Shown one piece after another: positions 36,461 through 45,104 of a stretch of DNA of 64,000 nt. A program made the translations under genes and the position numbers. The stretch is taken from the NCBI GenBank assembly GCA_029718625.1, contig CM056379.1:56537487-56601486 (forward strand), in the 5' to 3' direction. How positions within the stretch are numbered: position 1 is the first letter of the stretch; the number at the start of each line of letters is the position of its first letter. The notes below the pieces were generated by a model. That model saw only the letters and a program-made list of their open reading frames with translations, made no database searches and was not told the origin of the DNA. This DNA comes from Synaphobranchus kaupii (taxonomy: Eukaryota; Chordata; Actinopteri; Anguilliformes; Synaphobranchidae).

Positions 36461-39400
36461 CACACAAACACACACACAGTTTATTCTTCCTATTACAAGT
36501 GAGACTTTTTCTGTTTCCATCTACCCCTCAATCAATAAGACTGATTAATGAGCCTCCAGTCACCAAGCTAAACAACGGGCCCTGTAACCTTTTCAATGCT
36601 AATGCACGTCCTGGGGACCAAATGGCAGGCACAGGTGTGAATTAGCCCTCCTGGGCTACTGCTCCCCTTTGTCTGTAAATCAAATCAACCTCAAAGGACA
36701 ATGAGGCAGACGTATTAAAGTTCACTAACAATGCGCCTTAATTGGCCTTTGTTTGCTGGTCTTAGTTAATTAGCTCATTATATGTTGGGGGGGCGAACTC
36801 ACGCTCGTGGTAATAGCTACAGCAAAGTGTTAACATACAATTAGCACACTGGACTGTCTGTCCTTGAGGGACATGGAGCGGGGAGGAAGGCTGAGACGCA
36901 GTGCGAGATGCGTCAGAACGGTCAGCCACGGTGTCAGTCGGGTCAGTGGCGATAACAGGGTCCACGGGCCCTGGTACTGTGGATTTGCTCAGTAGAGGAT
37001 GCAAATGTTTCCAAAGCAATTAGCACCGCAGGGCCAGATCCTGCCGTGGCAGCTGGAGTGGGGAAATTGCATGGCCTCTGGCAAAACTGCTGCCAGCGCT
37101 CACGAGAGACTGGGGGGAAAGTGAGAAGGTGGAGAGACTGAGAAAGACGGAGAGGGCAAGAGCAGAAAGGGAAACGCACGTCTCGTTTGTGCGTTCTGCA
37201 AGTTCGACCATGTGAGTGCGCGCACCTGAAAACCTATGCGTGCGCATAAGTGCGTGATATCTGTGAATGCGTGTGGGCTCCTTTAAAGGGCTTACAGCAG
37301 ATTACCAGAAAAACTATTTTTGTGAAAACACACAGTCAGCATTGAGCCCAAGGCTGATGGAATGACATCATTTTGAAGTGAGGGGGAGGGGTAATCTTGC
37401 TAAAGAAAGGCTAATCACTGGCTTGTTATCAGAGTTTGTTAGTAATGAGCAAATGAGCAGCACCATAGAGCTATCAGTCCCCCAAAGTATTCAAAGCAAG
37501 CCAAGCTCTGAATTTTACAGTGCTCACTTTCAGTAGCCAGGAAATTACTGACACGGAACTGGGAGGTTTGCTTTCAGGGTCACAGAGCAATCTGTCACAT
37601 TTAAAAGACACCAGAAACCTAAAAGGCAGCATGTTGAAAAAAAGTTCTAAAGTTGAATGTTTTTTATTGACGAAGCCCATTTTATGTGGGCAAGCTCCAT
37701 TAACCTAAACTCGAATAACTCTAAAATGCGATGGTCCTGTTCTAAAATGACAAGACTTCAACTTGTAAAACTTGCAGTCATTAAAGAGTATCAATACTGG
37801 TGATCAGTGCCATCTCAAGGAGAACCCAGCCTAGGCTTAAGCTTAAAATACAATCTAGGGGAGGGTATTGTTCCTAATACAGACCTGCCCTTTATTATCT
37901 TTCCTCTTAACCCCTATCTGTCCTCGCTACAATCACGTATGCCATCCTCTGATAAAGCAGCATTGGGTTAACCAATCGCTCCCCGCCTTACGCCTTCCAA
38001 ACAAGTTCAGCGTCTGGTTGCGCAAGAACTGTTTCTGCCATCTAGTTTATAGGAGGGAAAACAGGGACAGCAACATAGCAGACAGTAGTTATTCAGCACA
38101 GAAGCTGAGGTCACTGTATAATATAAAGAAAGCGGGGTCACCTCGCCACGATACGCATGGACTGATTTAGTCATTCTGGCCCAGGCCCCTTTGCAGTTGC
38201 CCAGGCTCCAGAGCTCCAGAGCCTGGGAACGTCCACATACTGCGCAATGAGGAATGCAAACAAAGGCAGCCGTTGGGAATGACTGGCACCGAGGTTTTCA
38301 GCAAAAATAACAATCATAAGGCAACTGCCGAAAGCGAAACGTCAGCCCTACTTACTTGTTCTGAAGCGGGCAAGGCCAAAGCCATTGTGGCTGAAAGAGG
38401 AAGTATATTAATAAAGGCTGTCTATTCCTTCAAGGTTACATAAAAAGCCAAACGCAAAGCCACTTTGCACAAGATACAGGTTTAATATATAATTATAAAT
38501 AATTAATACAAATTCATGTCTGCACCATGTAGGCCTTTTAAATTGTGCTCCCAGTAATCTACCAATCCACTTGAAAATACATTCATGCTTTTGATTTGTG
38601 CGAAGCATCAACCCTCTCACACAGAGACACGCTGGGACGTTACCATCTGTTCTATTTCATTATTTCTAGGTTTAGTTTGCGCATGTTTTGACGGCAGTGT
38701 CTATTGTGCTGTTTTCACATGTACACCATTGAGAGAAACCGCTTCAGAAAAAAAGGATTCCTTACCTGACGTATCCCACATGTTCAGCTCAATCCGCTGT
38801 TTATCTATCTCAAAACTAGCTGTGTAGTTCTCGAAGACCGTGGGAACATAATTCTGAAATGGCATAAAAGGGCAATCTGTTTATTAAAAAATAATCTAAA
38901 TGAGTTACAAATATTTGTAGAACAAAAAGCATGTTACACCTGTACAATTCACGAATCAATACTGGGCTACTTTTAGCTGACAAAACTTTTTTTTTTAAAA
39001 ACGTTTCTACATTGCGTTATTTTAAATAACGCTTATGTAGCCTACACATTTTTATTTGAACATGTTTCACCATTGTAATAGTGCATTAAAATGTTGATTT
39101 ACTGATTGCGATGTGACGTTTTTTGGTCCACGAGAAAAGTCGGACTTTATTTCAACAAGGGACGGATTTGTTGCGCTGGTATTTTCTTGACCTTTACCTG
39201 CATCAGTAATTCCCCTGTCTTACTTCCAAAATTGATTCGGATTAGGAGGCAGAAGAGGTATTCAAGGTAAAACATTACATGAGATTGCAGACCTATACTA
39301 CCGGAATTAAGATTTTTGGCGGTTTTCTGGGGGGGGGGGTCAAACGTAGAGTGACAGTACCCCCATTCATTTGAATAATTTAAGTATAGCATGTGCATGA

Positions 39401-40066
39401 TTGCACGAGACAATAGTCATTGTAACGGTGCATTTGTTTCCAATATGATTAAAATGTACTAAATTGGAATAAGTAATTTATTAATGAAAGCCATTCAATG
39501 GACATTTTGGTGGATTAGAAAGCATAGGCTACACATTACCAGGTAGGGTACCTACACTCTTCTTCACTTTGCGCGTGGCTGCGGCGTATAGTAGGCTACT
39601 GCGCAGAATACCTCATAGCCTTAGAACACATACACCTGCACTCACGCACGAGTAAAAATGTCCAGCGAAAGATAACGTATATCAGCCTGCAAACTTCGGA
39701 CAAGCTTGTTATTTAGACTCAAGGCGGCCGACCAACAAGACTAATTGTAGGGTTGTTATTTATGGTCATTCTCACTACAACCTCGAGCACACCTCGGCTT
39801 CTAAACTTGCGGTATTCACGTAGACCATCACTCAAAGTGGATCGTTATTAACTTGACAGTTTTCAGCGTATGGTCACTTATTATTACCATTGTTCGTGTA
39901 CATATAAGATTAATACAATTTGATTAATTATGTGACATAAATCATCCAGATTGCAGAAATTTACCTCTGGGTATGAATCCTTCGCAAATACATGTAACAG
40001 TGCTGTTTTACCACACTGCGTGTCTCCGACCACCACGATCTTGCAGCGGCTGCCTTTACTCTCCAT
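7698..40066 (-). CDS. rnd2: Rnd2, atypical Rho-family GTPase (five coding exons, join of 39965-40066, 38766-38853, 20349-20458, 15020-15154, 7698-7952)
   Basis: Spliced through GT-AG junctions the five exons give 229 aa, against 227 aa for human RND2 as I recall it, with consistent phases and no stops. The P-loop GDTQCGKT is at residues 14-21, the switch I threonine at 39, WDTSG at 60-64, CKLD at 119-122 and a C-terminal CLIM box at 226-229. Relative to RhoA, Gly14 is Thr16, Ala61 is Ser63 and Gln63 is Ser65, the changes that make Rnd proteins hydrolyse GTP poorly and stay GTP-bound. CLIM ends in Met, which predicts farnesylation and membrane attachment. Rnd proteins antagonise RhoA signalling, and RND2 acts in neuronal migration and neurite branching. 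The exon 3 and 4 peptides ([32 protein letters not shown]) match RND2 rather than RND1 or RND3. The start is the first ATG, giving [10 protein letters not shown], close to mammalian MEGQSGRCKI. Vat1 lies head-to-head about 23 kb away, as expected for RND2. Confidence 0.96.
8625..8686. repeat. CT/CTAT/CA compound microsatellite
   Basis: A CT run followed by CTAT units and a short CA run in rnd2 intron 4. Confidence 0.9.
10335..10467. mobile_element. Short foldback element (about 130 bp)
   Basis: The left end AAGCAATAGATCACGAG...GTGTTATTGGA and the reverse complement of the right end AAGCAATAGAACACTCG...GCGTTATTGGA form imperfect inverted arms around a short GC-richer centre. No coding capacity; superfamily undetermined. 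Confidence 0.6.
10961..11015. mobile_element. Fragment of a common teleost interspersed repeat
   Basis: The run GGGCTGCCCAACCCTGTTCC, followed by TGGAGATCTACC, is a motif I recognise from abundant fish repeats. Only this short piece is visible and the family is uncertain. Confidence 0.4.
11205..11650 (-). pseudogene. Degraded Tc1/mariner transposase fragment
   Basis: On the minus strand the C-terminal half of a DD34E transposase is readable in pieces: [19 protein letters not shown] (with the second catalytic Asp), then in another frame [20 protein letters not shown] (with the third acidic residue, Glu). A frame break separates the two pieces and the N-terminal DNA-binding part is absent. It is an old inactive copy lying just left of the 1.17-kb palindrome. 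Whether the two belong to one insertion is unclear. Confidence 0.75.
11683..12850. mobile_element. Foldback DNA element: near-perfect 1.17-kb inverted repeat
   Basis: CAGTGCATCCGGAAAGTATT at the left and its reverse complement at the right are flanked by TA on both sides, as for Tc1/mariner insertions. The inverted repeat continues inwards through nearly the whole element, giving arms of about 570 bp that meet near 12260 with only scattered mismatches. No transposase is encoded. The outer part resembles the known long terminal repeats of fish Tc1-like elements. The inner part (about 12000-12535) recurs at 61.3-61.85 kb. Confidence 0.9.
13527..13538. repeat. G12 homopolymer
   Basis: A run of twelve G on the plus strand in rnd2 intron 4, which is poly-C in the sense of the gene. 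Confidence 0.85.
14507..14930. mobile_element. Palindrome with a Tc1-type MITE at its centre
   Basis: The inner 225 bp (14597-14821) begins CAGTGCAGTCCAAAAGCATT and ends with the matching inverted end GGACTGCACTG, flanked by TA, as in a Tc1-type MITE. Outside it the flanking sequences are themselves inverted repeats of each other: 14507-14596 (TATTTGTGGATCTAAA...) and 14822-14930 (...TTTAGATCCACAAATA), with one about 20-bp insertion in the right arm. There is no coding capacity. Confidence 0.8.
15020..15154 (-). CDS. rnd2: rnd2 coding exon 4 (residues 101-145)
   Basis: An exon of 135 bp, exactly 45 codons, between acceptor CCCCGCAG and donor CAG|GTGAGA. It opens with [20 protein letters not shown] and carries the base-recognition motif CKLD at 119-122, where Rho proteins usually have NKxD. 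It then enters the Rho insert helix region ([21 protein letters not shown]). Mammalian RND2 has a near-identical block. Both ends are phase 0. Confidence 0.96.
17085..17185 (+). mobile_element. SINE/LINE 3' tail fragment
   Basis: GTAAATTGCTCTGACTAAGA, followed by GCATCTGCGCAATGTAAATA, is a diverged form of the teleost tail GTCGCTTTGGATAAAAGCGT + CTGCTAAATG, ending in short tandem repeats. The body of the element is not recognisable. Confidence 0.55.
18432..18499. repeat. Two G runs (G14 and G12)
   Basis: Runs at 18432-18445 and 18488-18499, 42 bp apart, on the plus strand (template strand for rnd2). Confidence 0.85.
20349..20458 (-). CDS. rnd2: rnd2 coding exon 3 (residues 65-100)
   Basis: A 110-bp exon from acceptor TTCGCAG to donor AAG|GTCAGC. 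It begins with the two bases finishing Gly64, then [16 protein letters not shown], switch II and the core strand [19 protein letters not shown]. Ser65 occupies the position of RhoA Gln63, the catalytic glutamine, which explains the expected lack of GTP hydrolysis. The peptide is near-identical to mammalian RND2 and is the strongest evidence for the subfamily call. Confidence 0.96.
20780..21300. promoter_or_regulatory. Intragenic CpG-rich patch upstream of rnd2 exon 3
   Basis: The patch is visibly richer in CG dinucleotides than its surroundings (for example GCGGGCGCTTTTGGGTGTGC, then repeated CGCACGCGAGTGCGCG-type sequence, and CCGAGCGCGGGATC). It starts about 320 bp upstream of exon 3 in the gene direction. 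Long frames are open on both strands here, as expected of stop-poor GC-rich DNA, and none resembles a known protein. It could be an alternative promoter or enhancer; function is inference. Confidence 0.35.
22690..22714. repeat. G25 homopolymer
   Basis: Twenty-five consecutive G on the plus strand in rnd2 intron 2. The exact length may be affected by sequencing error. Confidence 0.85.
25082..25098. repeat. G17 homopolymer
   Basis: Seventeen consecutive G on the plus strand in rnd2 intron 2. Confidence 0.85.
28673..29590 (-). mobile_element. Solo LTR, Ty3/gypsy-like, with 5-bp target duplication
   Basis: A 918-bp block begins TGTTAGGTGTTGG and ends AAACCTAACA, flanked on both sides by ATATC (28668-28672 and 29591-29595). 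TG...CA ends and a perfect 5-bp duplication mark a solo LTR left by recombination. On the minus strand its end (TGTTTGGGTCC...TAACA) resembles the ends of the Ty3/gypsy LTRs at 43.7 and 49.0 kb, which gives the orientation. No internal genes are present. Confidence 0.8.
32027..32180. repeat. 71-bp tandem duplication
   Basis: Two copies (32027-32097 and 32098-32168) beginning CTGACTCCCTAATAGGCC differ at about one base, and a short third start follows at 32169. This is a recent local duplication. Confidence 0.9.
32227..32367. repeat. 24-bp tandem repeat, six copies
   Basis: The unit CTACTCTGTTGTTATTATAT + ACAG is repeated six times with essentially no differences. Because 24 is a multiple of three the frame stays open, giving an apparent LLCCYYIQ peptide repeat. 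Nothing else suggests that it is translated. Confidence 0.9.
33850..34071. mobile_element. Tc1-type MITE (about 220 bp)
   Basis: The ends GGTGCCCTGAAATGGGGGG and (right, reverse complement) CGGTGCCCTCCATAATGTTT flank an AT-rich body with the phrase CTACATGGTGAAAGCAAAAT, which I recognise from a common fish MITE. TATA-rich flanks fit TA target sites. It has no coding capacity. Confidence 0.75.
36376..36478. repeat. AC microsatellite
   Basis: About 39 uninterrupted AC units, followed by an interrupted AC/TA tail. Frames reading Thr-His repeats across it are artefacts. Confidence 0.95.
38766..38853 (-). CDS. rnd2: rnd2 coding exon 2 (residues 35-64)
   Basis: An 88-bp exon between a TTTCAG acceptor and a G|GTAAGG donor. 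It encodes switch I and the effector loop ([12 protein letters not shown]) and the start of switch II (WDTSG). The last codon, Gly64, is split 1+2 with exon 3. Ser63 in place of RhoA Ala61 is one of the Rnd signature changes. It is too short to stand out as an open frame and was found by matching the family sequence at the expected junctions. Confidence 0.95.
38854..39964 (-). other. rnd2: rnd2 intron 1 (1.1 kb)
   Basis: AT-rich sequence between exons 1 and 2 with GT and AG ends in phase 0. An 11-G run lies at about 39329-39339 on the plus strand. I see no coding sequence or recognisable transposon in it. Confidence 0.85.
39965..40066 (-). CDS. rnd2: rnd2 coding exon 1 (residues 1-34)
   Basis: This exon runs from the start codon to a GAG|GTAAAT donor. 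It encodes the first beta strand and the complete P-loop (GDTQCGKT), which binds the nucleotide phosphates. RhoA Gly14 is replaced by Thr and Ala15 by Gln. It ends in phase 0 after SYPE, the same break as in mammalian RND genes. The reading frame continues open into the intron, so the donor was placed by homology and by the GT. Confidence 0.95.
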
Positions 40067-40400
40067 AGTGCTCCGTCAGTGTCTCGTCTTAACGTGACAC
40101 GGTGTCTTCATTTACACTCCGACAGGGATGAGGTACAAAGGAAATATTGAATCCAAAAAAGTGCACACCGGCTGCGTCTCTCTCTCTCTCTCCTCTGCTC
40201 TGTACCACTTTATTTCTTCCTTATCTCTACCCCTCGCTTTCTCTCCTGTTGTCCACCCGTCTCCGGTTCCCACGGTGACACTATGCACTGAGCGGCTGCA
40301 TCATCGCGTCCAGCCTACTGCTTGATTTTCTGCAAACTCAAGTTTTTTTCTCTCTTTTGGCGCCGCCCAGCAGCCACTATCACCCAATGAAAAGGCTTCT
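40067..40400 (-). promoter_or_regulatory. rnd2: rnd2 5' UTR and probable promoter
   Basis: Upstream of the rnd2 ATG (rightwards on the plus strand) lies a CT-repeat-rich leader (40179-40195). Beyond it TTTTGGCGCCGCCC (40355-40368) contains an E2F-like TTTGGCGC and a GC box. A CCAAT sequence is at 40384-40388, read as ATTGG in the gene direction. This combination suits a TATA-less vertebrate promoter. Motif matches alone support it and no transcription start was determined. Confidence 0.4.
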
Positions 40401-41587
40401 TTGTGCTGCTCTTGTATTTATCTATTTATGTATGTACATGTATTTATGTGTAGGCTACGCATGCTTATACACGACACCCAAACGTTAAGTTTGGAAGGCA
40501 TTAATGAACACTTTGCTGCTTGTAGGCTATAGGTATTCGAGAGCAAATTAGTTTAAAGTATAGACAACTTTTACAGACGAAAAGTATGACAAAGGAATAT
40601 TTTAAATATTACACAGTTTTGAATAAGTAGGCTATAATCAATGGCATTATTATGATTGTGGTCGTTATGATATAGGCTACTTGTAACCGATTATTAGCTA
40701 TTAACCATGTTATTGTATGTTTTGTTAAACATGCTACACTCATACCATTTGTCTTGGTGATTATTATACGCACATATTTTTTTCTGAATCCATTAGGCTA
40801 TAGCATGTCAAATATGCCATAAACGTCCAGCACTTCAATAAACATTATTGCATTTTTAGGTTAGATTATATAATTATGTTGTTACCATTAATTGGAATTT
40901 TATTTTATGAATCAATTAAATTCTTCCCATGTGTTTGCTTATAAAATACTATATTTTACATAACCATGTATTTCAAGTATCATATGAACACGATAAATAA
41001 TTGTAAGGTAGCTACACTCCAATTTTTTGTTTCTTTAGAGAAGGAACGTGCCCTTTAAAGGCAGTATATTAATGCAATTGATTGATTATACAACTTACTG
41101 ACTGCGAGTAGTTCCTTGTATGAAATGGAGTGAGGAATGAAATGGAACGCAAATCATATACCAATCGTTTAGGCGGGCAGCACAAGATAATTCCATTTTA
41201 TGCGAAATTGCGCTGAACTGAAAGTAGCGTAGCCTACTGTCGCCATCTAGAGCCGTAAGGATGACGATAGCGAATCTATTGGAGGATGGAGTAAATTAAC
41301 TTCTGTTTCGCCTCAGCAAAATCACGTTTATGTCTGTTGAAATCAGGATAAGCAATCTTATTGTAGGCCGACTTCGAAAGGCTGTACAATAAATGCTATT
41401 TTAAAATGTCCTATAAACGCAGGTTATGCTATTTATAATCGAAGTCTTGGACTGCACACGCACTAACCTTTTTTGATTTCTCATGCAAGTTAAGTACATG
41501 GTCCTACATCTACAAAATGCATTGTGGAAATGGCAAGTCCCTCGGCTGTTTTGCGGGCTGTTTTGCTTGTTTGCCTAAAACACAGTG
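40401..41587. other. Gene-free AT-rich sequence
   Basis: Intergenic sequence upstream of rnd2 with no transposon, exon or RNA gene that I can name. Confidence 0.6.
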
Positions 41588-41800
41588 GGCCGTGTCTTAC
41601 ACCCGGCGCTAAGCGGCGCTAACCCAAATGCAAGTGTCTTTGCTAGTTTCAGACCGGTGCAGGTCATTTTAGCCCCAGTTCTCACGTCGTTTAAATATCA
41701 AGTGAACTGGGTGGGTTGGTCTTAAGATGAGATATGGTCAGGATAATTTTTGGAGTATCCGTGTCAGGATAATTTTTGGCTTATTCGTGTGAGCCAAACT
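41588..41800 (+). mobile_element. Left-end fragment of a Harbinger-like element
   Basis: GGCCGTGTCTTACACCCGGC, then GCTAAGCGGCGCTAACCC and AAGTGAACTGGG..GTTGGTCTTAAGATGA, matches the left end of the element at 55.76 kb over about 200 bp. An internal duplication of GTGTCAGGATAATTTTTGG is present. There is no right end. Confidence 0.65.
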
Positions 41801-41904
41801 TGTGAACTGCAGTAGCTACGACAAGAAGCAATACTTGGCATTGTGTGATTCGGAGGAGAGTGCTTGCTTGTGTGCCTGAATTGATAACAGTGAATGTTGA
41901 TATA

Positions 41905-42162
41905 CAGTGCCCTCCACAATTATTGGCACCCCTGGTAAAAAGGGTTATAAAAAATTCACCGTTTGGTGAATTTGCTTACTCTCACACTGAAAAAATGGAG
42001 AAAAAAAACCCAACCTTTAATTGAAGTAAATTTATTATGAGAAAAAAAATCCCTCATCAAGAAAATAATTTTTTTTTAAACCACGTGTGCCAAACGTTGA
42101 ATTTTTTTATAACCCATTTTACTCATCTTTACCAGGGGTGCCAATAATTGTGGAGGGCACTG
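41905..42162. mobile_element. Tc1-type MITE (258 bp)
   Basis: The perfect terminal inverted repeats CAGTGCCCTCCACAATTATT + GGCACCCCTGGTAAA are flanked by TA dinucleotides. The element is AT-rich, has no open frame and sits 10 bp left of the next Tc1-like element. Confidence 0.9.
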
Positions 42163-42940
42163 TATACTGATACAGTGGGGTGTAAAAATGTTGGCACCCC
42201 TGGTCAAAATGCCTTTTACAATTAATATCTAAGTGAACAGTAGCTAGCCTGACCTCTAAATGGTACAAAGTTAAACATGACACATTTCTTCAAATTTTAA
42301 AGCAAGATTATTTTTTATTTAAATTTTTACTGTTTCAAAATAATTTTAAAGAAAGGAAAAAGGCCATGTGCAAAAGTTTGGAAACCCTTTTGGATGATTC
42401 TTAGTTACTTTTTAAAAAGATGATTACTAAGGCCCAGGCCCAGGTGATTTACTCGTGAGGGCTTTAATGAGTCAGGTGAATATAATTCCAGGGCTGAACT
42501 ATTTATTCTGAAGTAACTCCATGCTTTCTAAAGCATCCGCCTGTTCTGTCTGGTGTTAACAACTATGGGTTCCTCTAAACAGTAGTTCAAGGATGTCCGA
42601 ATCAAGATAGTTCACTTGGTGAGAAATGCTCGGAAGAACCCACACATCACTGCAAAACAGCTGCAAAAAAGAGTAGCAGAAGCAGGTCTAGTTGTTCACA
42701 GGACAACAATACAACGTACTTTAAACAATAAAGACCTACATGGCAGAGTTTCCAGAAAGAAGCCTTAAAGTGTCTGAAGTATGCAAAAGAAAACCTTGAG
42801 TAGCCTGAAGCATTTCGGAACTATGTGCTTTGGACTAACAAAGCCAAAATTGAACTTTTTGGCCATAACCAAAGAAAGTATGTTTGGAGAAAAAAGGGTG
42901 AAGCATTTGTAGAGAAGAACATCTTGTTAAACAAGGTCGA

Positions 42941-44531
42941 TGTTACACTCTCCGTTCCTCTCAGTCCCCGTCCCCGTTTGTGCTCCTTGTTTTACCCTGT
43001 TCCTCACGTTTCTTGTCTTGTTTTCACGTTTTCCTGTTTGTCTTCCCCGTGGTGCAGGCTGGGCATGGTTTCCCTCTGTGTTGTTACTAATTCCCTCTCG
43101 CATTTCCTCCGCCTATCACATTCCTTTCCCCACTTGCATTCCTCACGCTCTCTTCGCCGTTAATCACTCTCTCATACATTCTCACGCTGCATGCATTCAT
43201 TAGCTCATTAACTCTCCTATTTAGTCTTCTGGTCTTCGTTGTCTTGTGCCAGTTCGTTAAGTCTTGTTGTTGGAAAAACTCTGTCTTGTCTGGGTCTCGT
43301 ATCTGAAGTCATAGTCTCGCTTTGTCTTGCTTTAAGCTACTGTCTAGTCCTGCTTTGCCTAGCCAACTAACGCTTCTTAGTTTTGTTCATGCCTTGCTGA
43401 AACTAACGTCTTGTTCTGCTCTGCTTGTCTGCCTGCCTGCCTGCAGCCATATCCTAGCTCCACGCCACGCATCCCTGTCTCCTGCATCCCGCTCCTCCTC
43501 TGCTACACCAACCCAGGATTCAGTCACCATCCTGTCCCTTGCCTACTCCCCACTCCCGTTCTGCCCCTGTTCGCTCCATTCCAGGATCCAGTCCCTTCCC
43601 TAACTCTCCCTATACTTCTGGAGTTCTGAATGAAGTAATAAATTATTTGGATTATTGGATTTCTGTCTCTGAGTCCTGTCTGTCTGTCTCTGAGTCTGTC
43701 TCTGAGTCCAGTCCCTTCTCGGATCCTTAACAGAACTAATTGGCCAAACCATGGACTCAGCCAACTCAGAGCAGATACACCACACCCTTGCCTGTCAGGG
43801 CGCAGTCATCGATCAACACGGCCACCGCCTCGAAGATGTCCAGGAGACTCTGAAGACCGTCTCGGACCAAGTGAGTCAGATGGGTACTATGATTGGCCAG
43901 CTGGCGGTTCATCTTCCCCTTCCGAGGGCCCATGCCAGTGCTGCACCGCCAACCCTGGAGCCACAGCCCGCAGCGCCGCCGCTCCTTCCTGGCAGAGAAC
44001 CATGCGTGCTGCATCCAGAGCGCTACCTCGGGGACTTGGGAAAGAGCCGAAGTTTTCTACTCCAATGCAACTACTCATCATGCCTCACTCCTACTCTGGC
44101 CATCAAACTTGCCTTAGAGGAGTGGCGGCACTGGCTGGAGGGGGCAGGTAAACCATTCCTTGTCCTGACTGACCACCGCAACTTGGAATACATCAAGTCT
44201 GCTAAACGCCTTAATTCCCGCCAAGCCCATTGGTCCTTGTTTTTTGCCCGCTTTAATTTTTCCATCACCTACAGACCCGGTTCCCGTAATACCAAGCCTG
44301 ATGCCCTGTCCCATATGTTTTCCGCCCATGCTAGACCTGTTGTCCCTGACCCCATCATTTCCCCGTCCTGCGTGGTGGCTGCGGTCTCCTGGGAGATCGA
44401 GGGGAACGTGAAGGCCGCCCAGGTAACCCACCCGGACCCCCGCAATAACCCTAACTCCCGTCTGTTTGTCCCCACAACTGTTCTGTCTCTGAGTCGTGCA
44501 TTTGAGTCCAGTCCCTTCTTGGATCCCTACA
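42941..44531 (+). mobile_element. Internally deleted Ty3/gypsy element inserted in the Tc1 copy
   Basis: The 5' LTR (42941-43732, TGTTAC...TTAACA, with an AATAAA at about 43637) is followed by a gag start, a fragment of RNase H, a short linker and only the last roughly 55 bp of a 3' LTR ending GGATCCCTACA. The 5-bp duplication GTCGA flanks both sides (42936-42940 and 44532-44536), so insertion came first and deletion followed. Protease, most of reverse transcriptase and integrase are missing. Confidence 0.85.
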
Positions 44532-44953
44532 GTCGATACATTATGCTTTGGGGTTGTGTGGCAGCGGGTGGCACAGGAAATATTGTGCGGGTGGAAGGAA
44601 GAATAGATTCCACCAAATATCAAGAAATTCTCGAGGCTAATGTTCGAAGGTCAGTCCAGATATTGAAGTTGAAGAGAGGTTGGGTATTCCAGCAAGACAA
44701 TGATCCAAAGCATACCTCAAAATCAACCAAGAATTATCTCCAGGAAAGACGGATGAAGGTTTTGGAATGGCCACCACAGTCCCCAAACTTGAATATTATT
44801 GCAAATCTGTGGAGAGATCTCAAACATGCCGTGCATGCAAGGAGGCCGAGGAATATGTCTGAGCTAGAGGTTTTCTGCCAGGAAGAATGGGGAAAAATTC
44901 CAAAATCAAGAATTGAAAGACTGGCTACGGGAAGCGTTTGCAAGCTGTTATAG
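43751..44953 (+). pseudogene. Chimeric open frame: Ty3/gypsy gag, RNase H and Tc1 transposase core (400 aa)
   Basis: One uninterrupted frame. Residues 1 to about 110 are a gypsy gag N-terminus (MDSANSEQIHHTLACQGAVI...). Residues 118-190 are an RNase H segment (FLVLTDHRNLEYIKSAKRLN, ITYRPGSRNTKPDALS). Residues about 190-259 are linker and LTR remnant. Residues 262-400 are the C-terminal half of a Tc1 transposase, with the second catalytic Asp at 316 (QQDNDPKH). The third acidic residue, expected at 351 in LNxIENLW, is Ala (LNIIANLW), 34 residues on, so the DDE site is dead. The fusion arose by a retroelement landing in a transposon and then losing its middle. I think it is fortuitous, but an intact frame across three segments is notable. 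No promoter beyond the LTR is evident. Confidence 0.8.
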
Positions 44954-45002
44954 AGGAGGAGTTACAAAGTACTAACTGACAGGGTTCCCAAACTTTAGCA
45001 CA

Positions 45003-45104
45003 CCCTTATGGAAATGTAATATACTGCAGTATATTTTAAATATATTGTGAAGATAATTTTGATATATTTACAATATACTGCAGCATATTCTTTTTCCATA
45101 GGGG
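45003..45104. mobile_element. 102-bp palindromic element nested in the Tc1 terminal repeat
   Basis: The ends CCCTTATGGAAA and (reverse complement) CCCCTATGGAAA, with inner CTGCAGTATATT arms, fold on each other. It interrupts the right terminal repeat: the sequence on either side (GGCC and TGTGC..AAAGTTTGG) is continuous in the left terminal repeat. It is therefore a younger insertion. Confidence 0.75.

Larger units (their letters stand above)
20459..38765 (-). other. rnd2: rnd2 intron 2 (18.3 kb)
   Basis: The largest intron. I found only one solo LTR (28673-29590), one Tc1-type MITE (33850-34071), short tandem repeats at 32.0-32.4 kb, an AC microsatellite at 36.4 kb, long G runs and a CpG-rich patch at 20.78-21.3 kb. 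The stretches 21.6-28.6, 29.6-32.0, 32.4-33.8 and 34.1-36.3 kb show no gene or repeat I can name. No open frame in the intron resembles a known protein. Confidence 0.8.

Noticed and set aside
36241..36645. Thr/His-rich open frames
   Set aside because: They are translations of the AC microsatellite.
42555..42770. Tc1 N-terminal half as a functional DNA-binding protein
   Set aside because: It has an early in-frame stop after six codons and later stops before the retroelement insertion.
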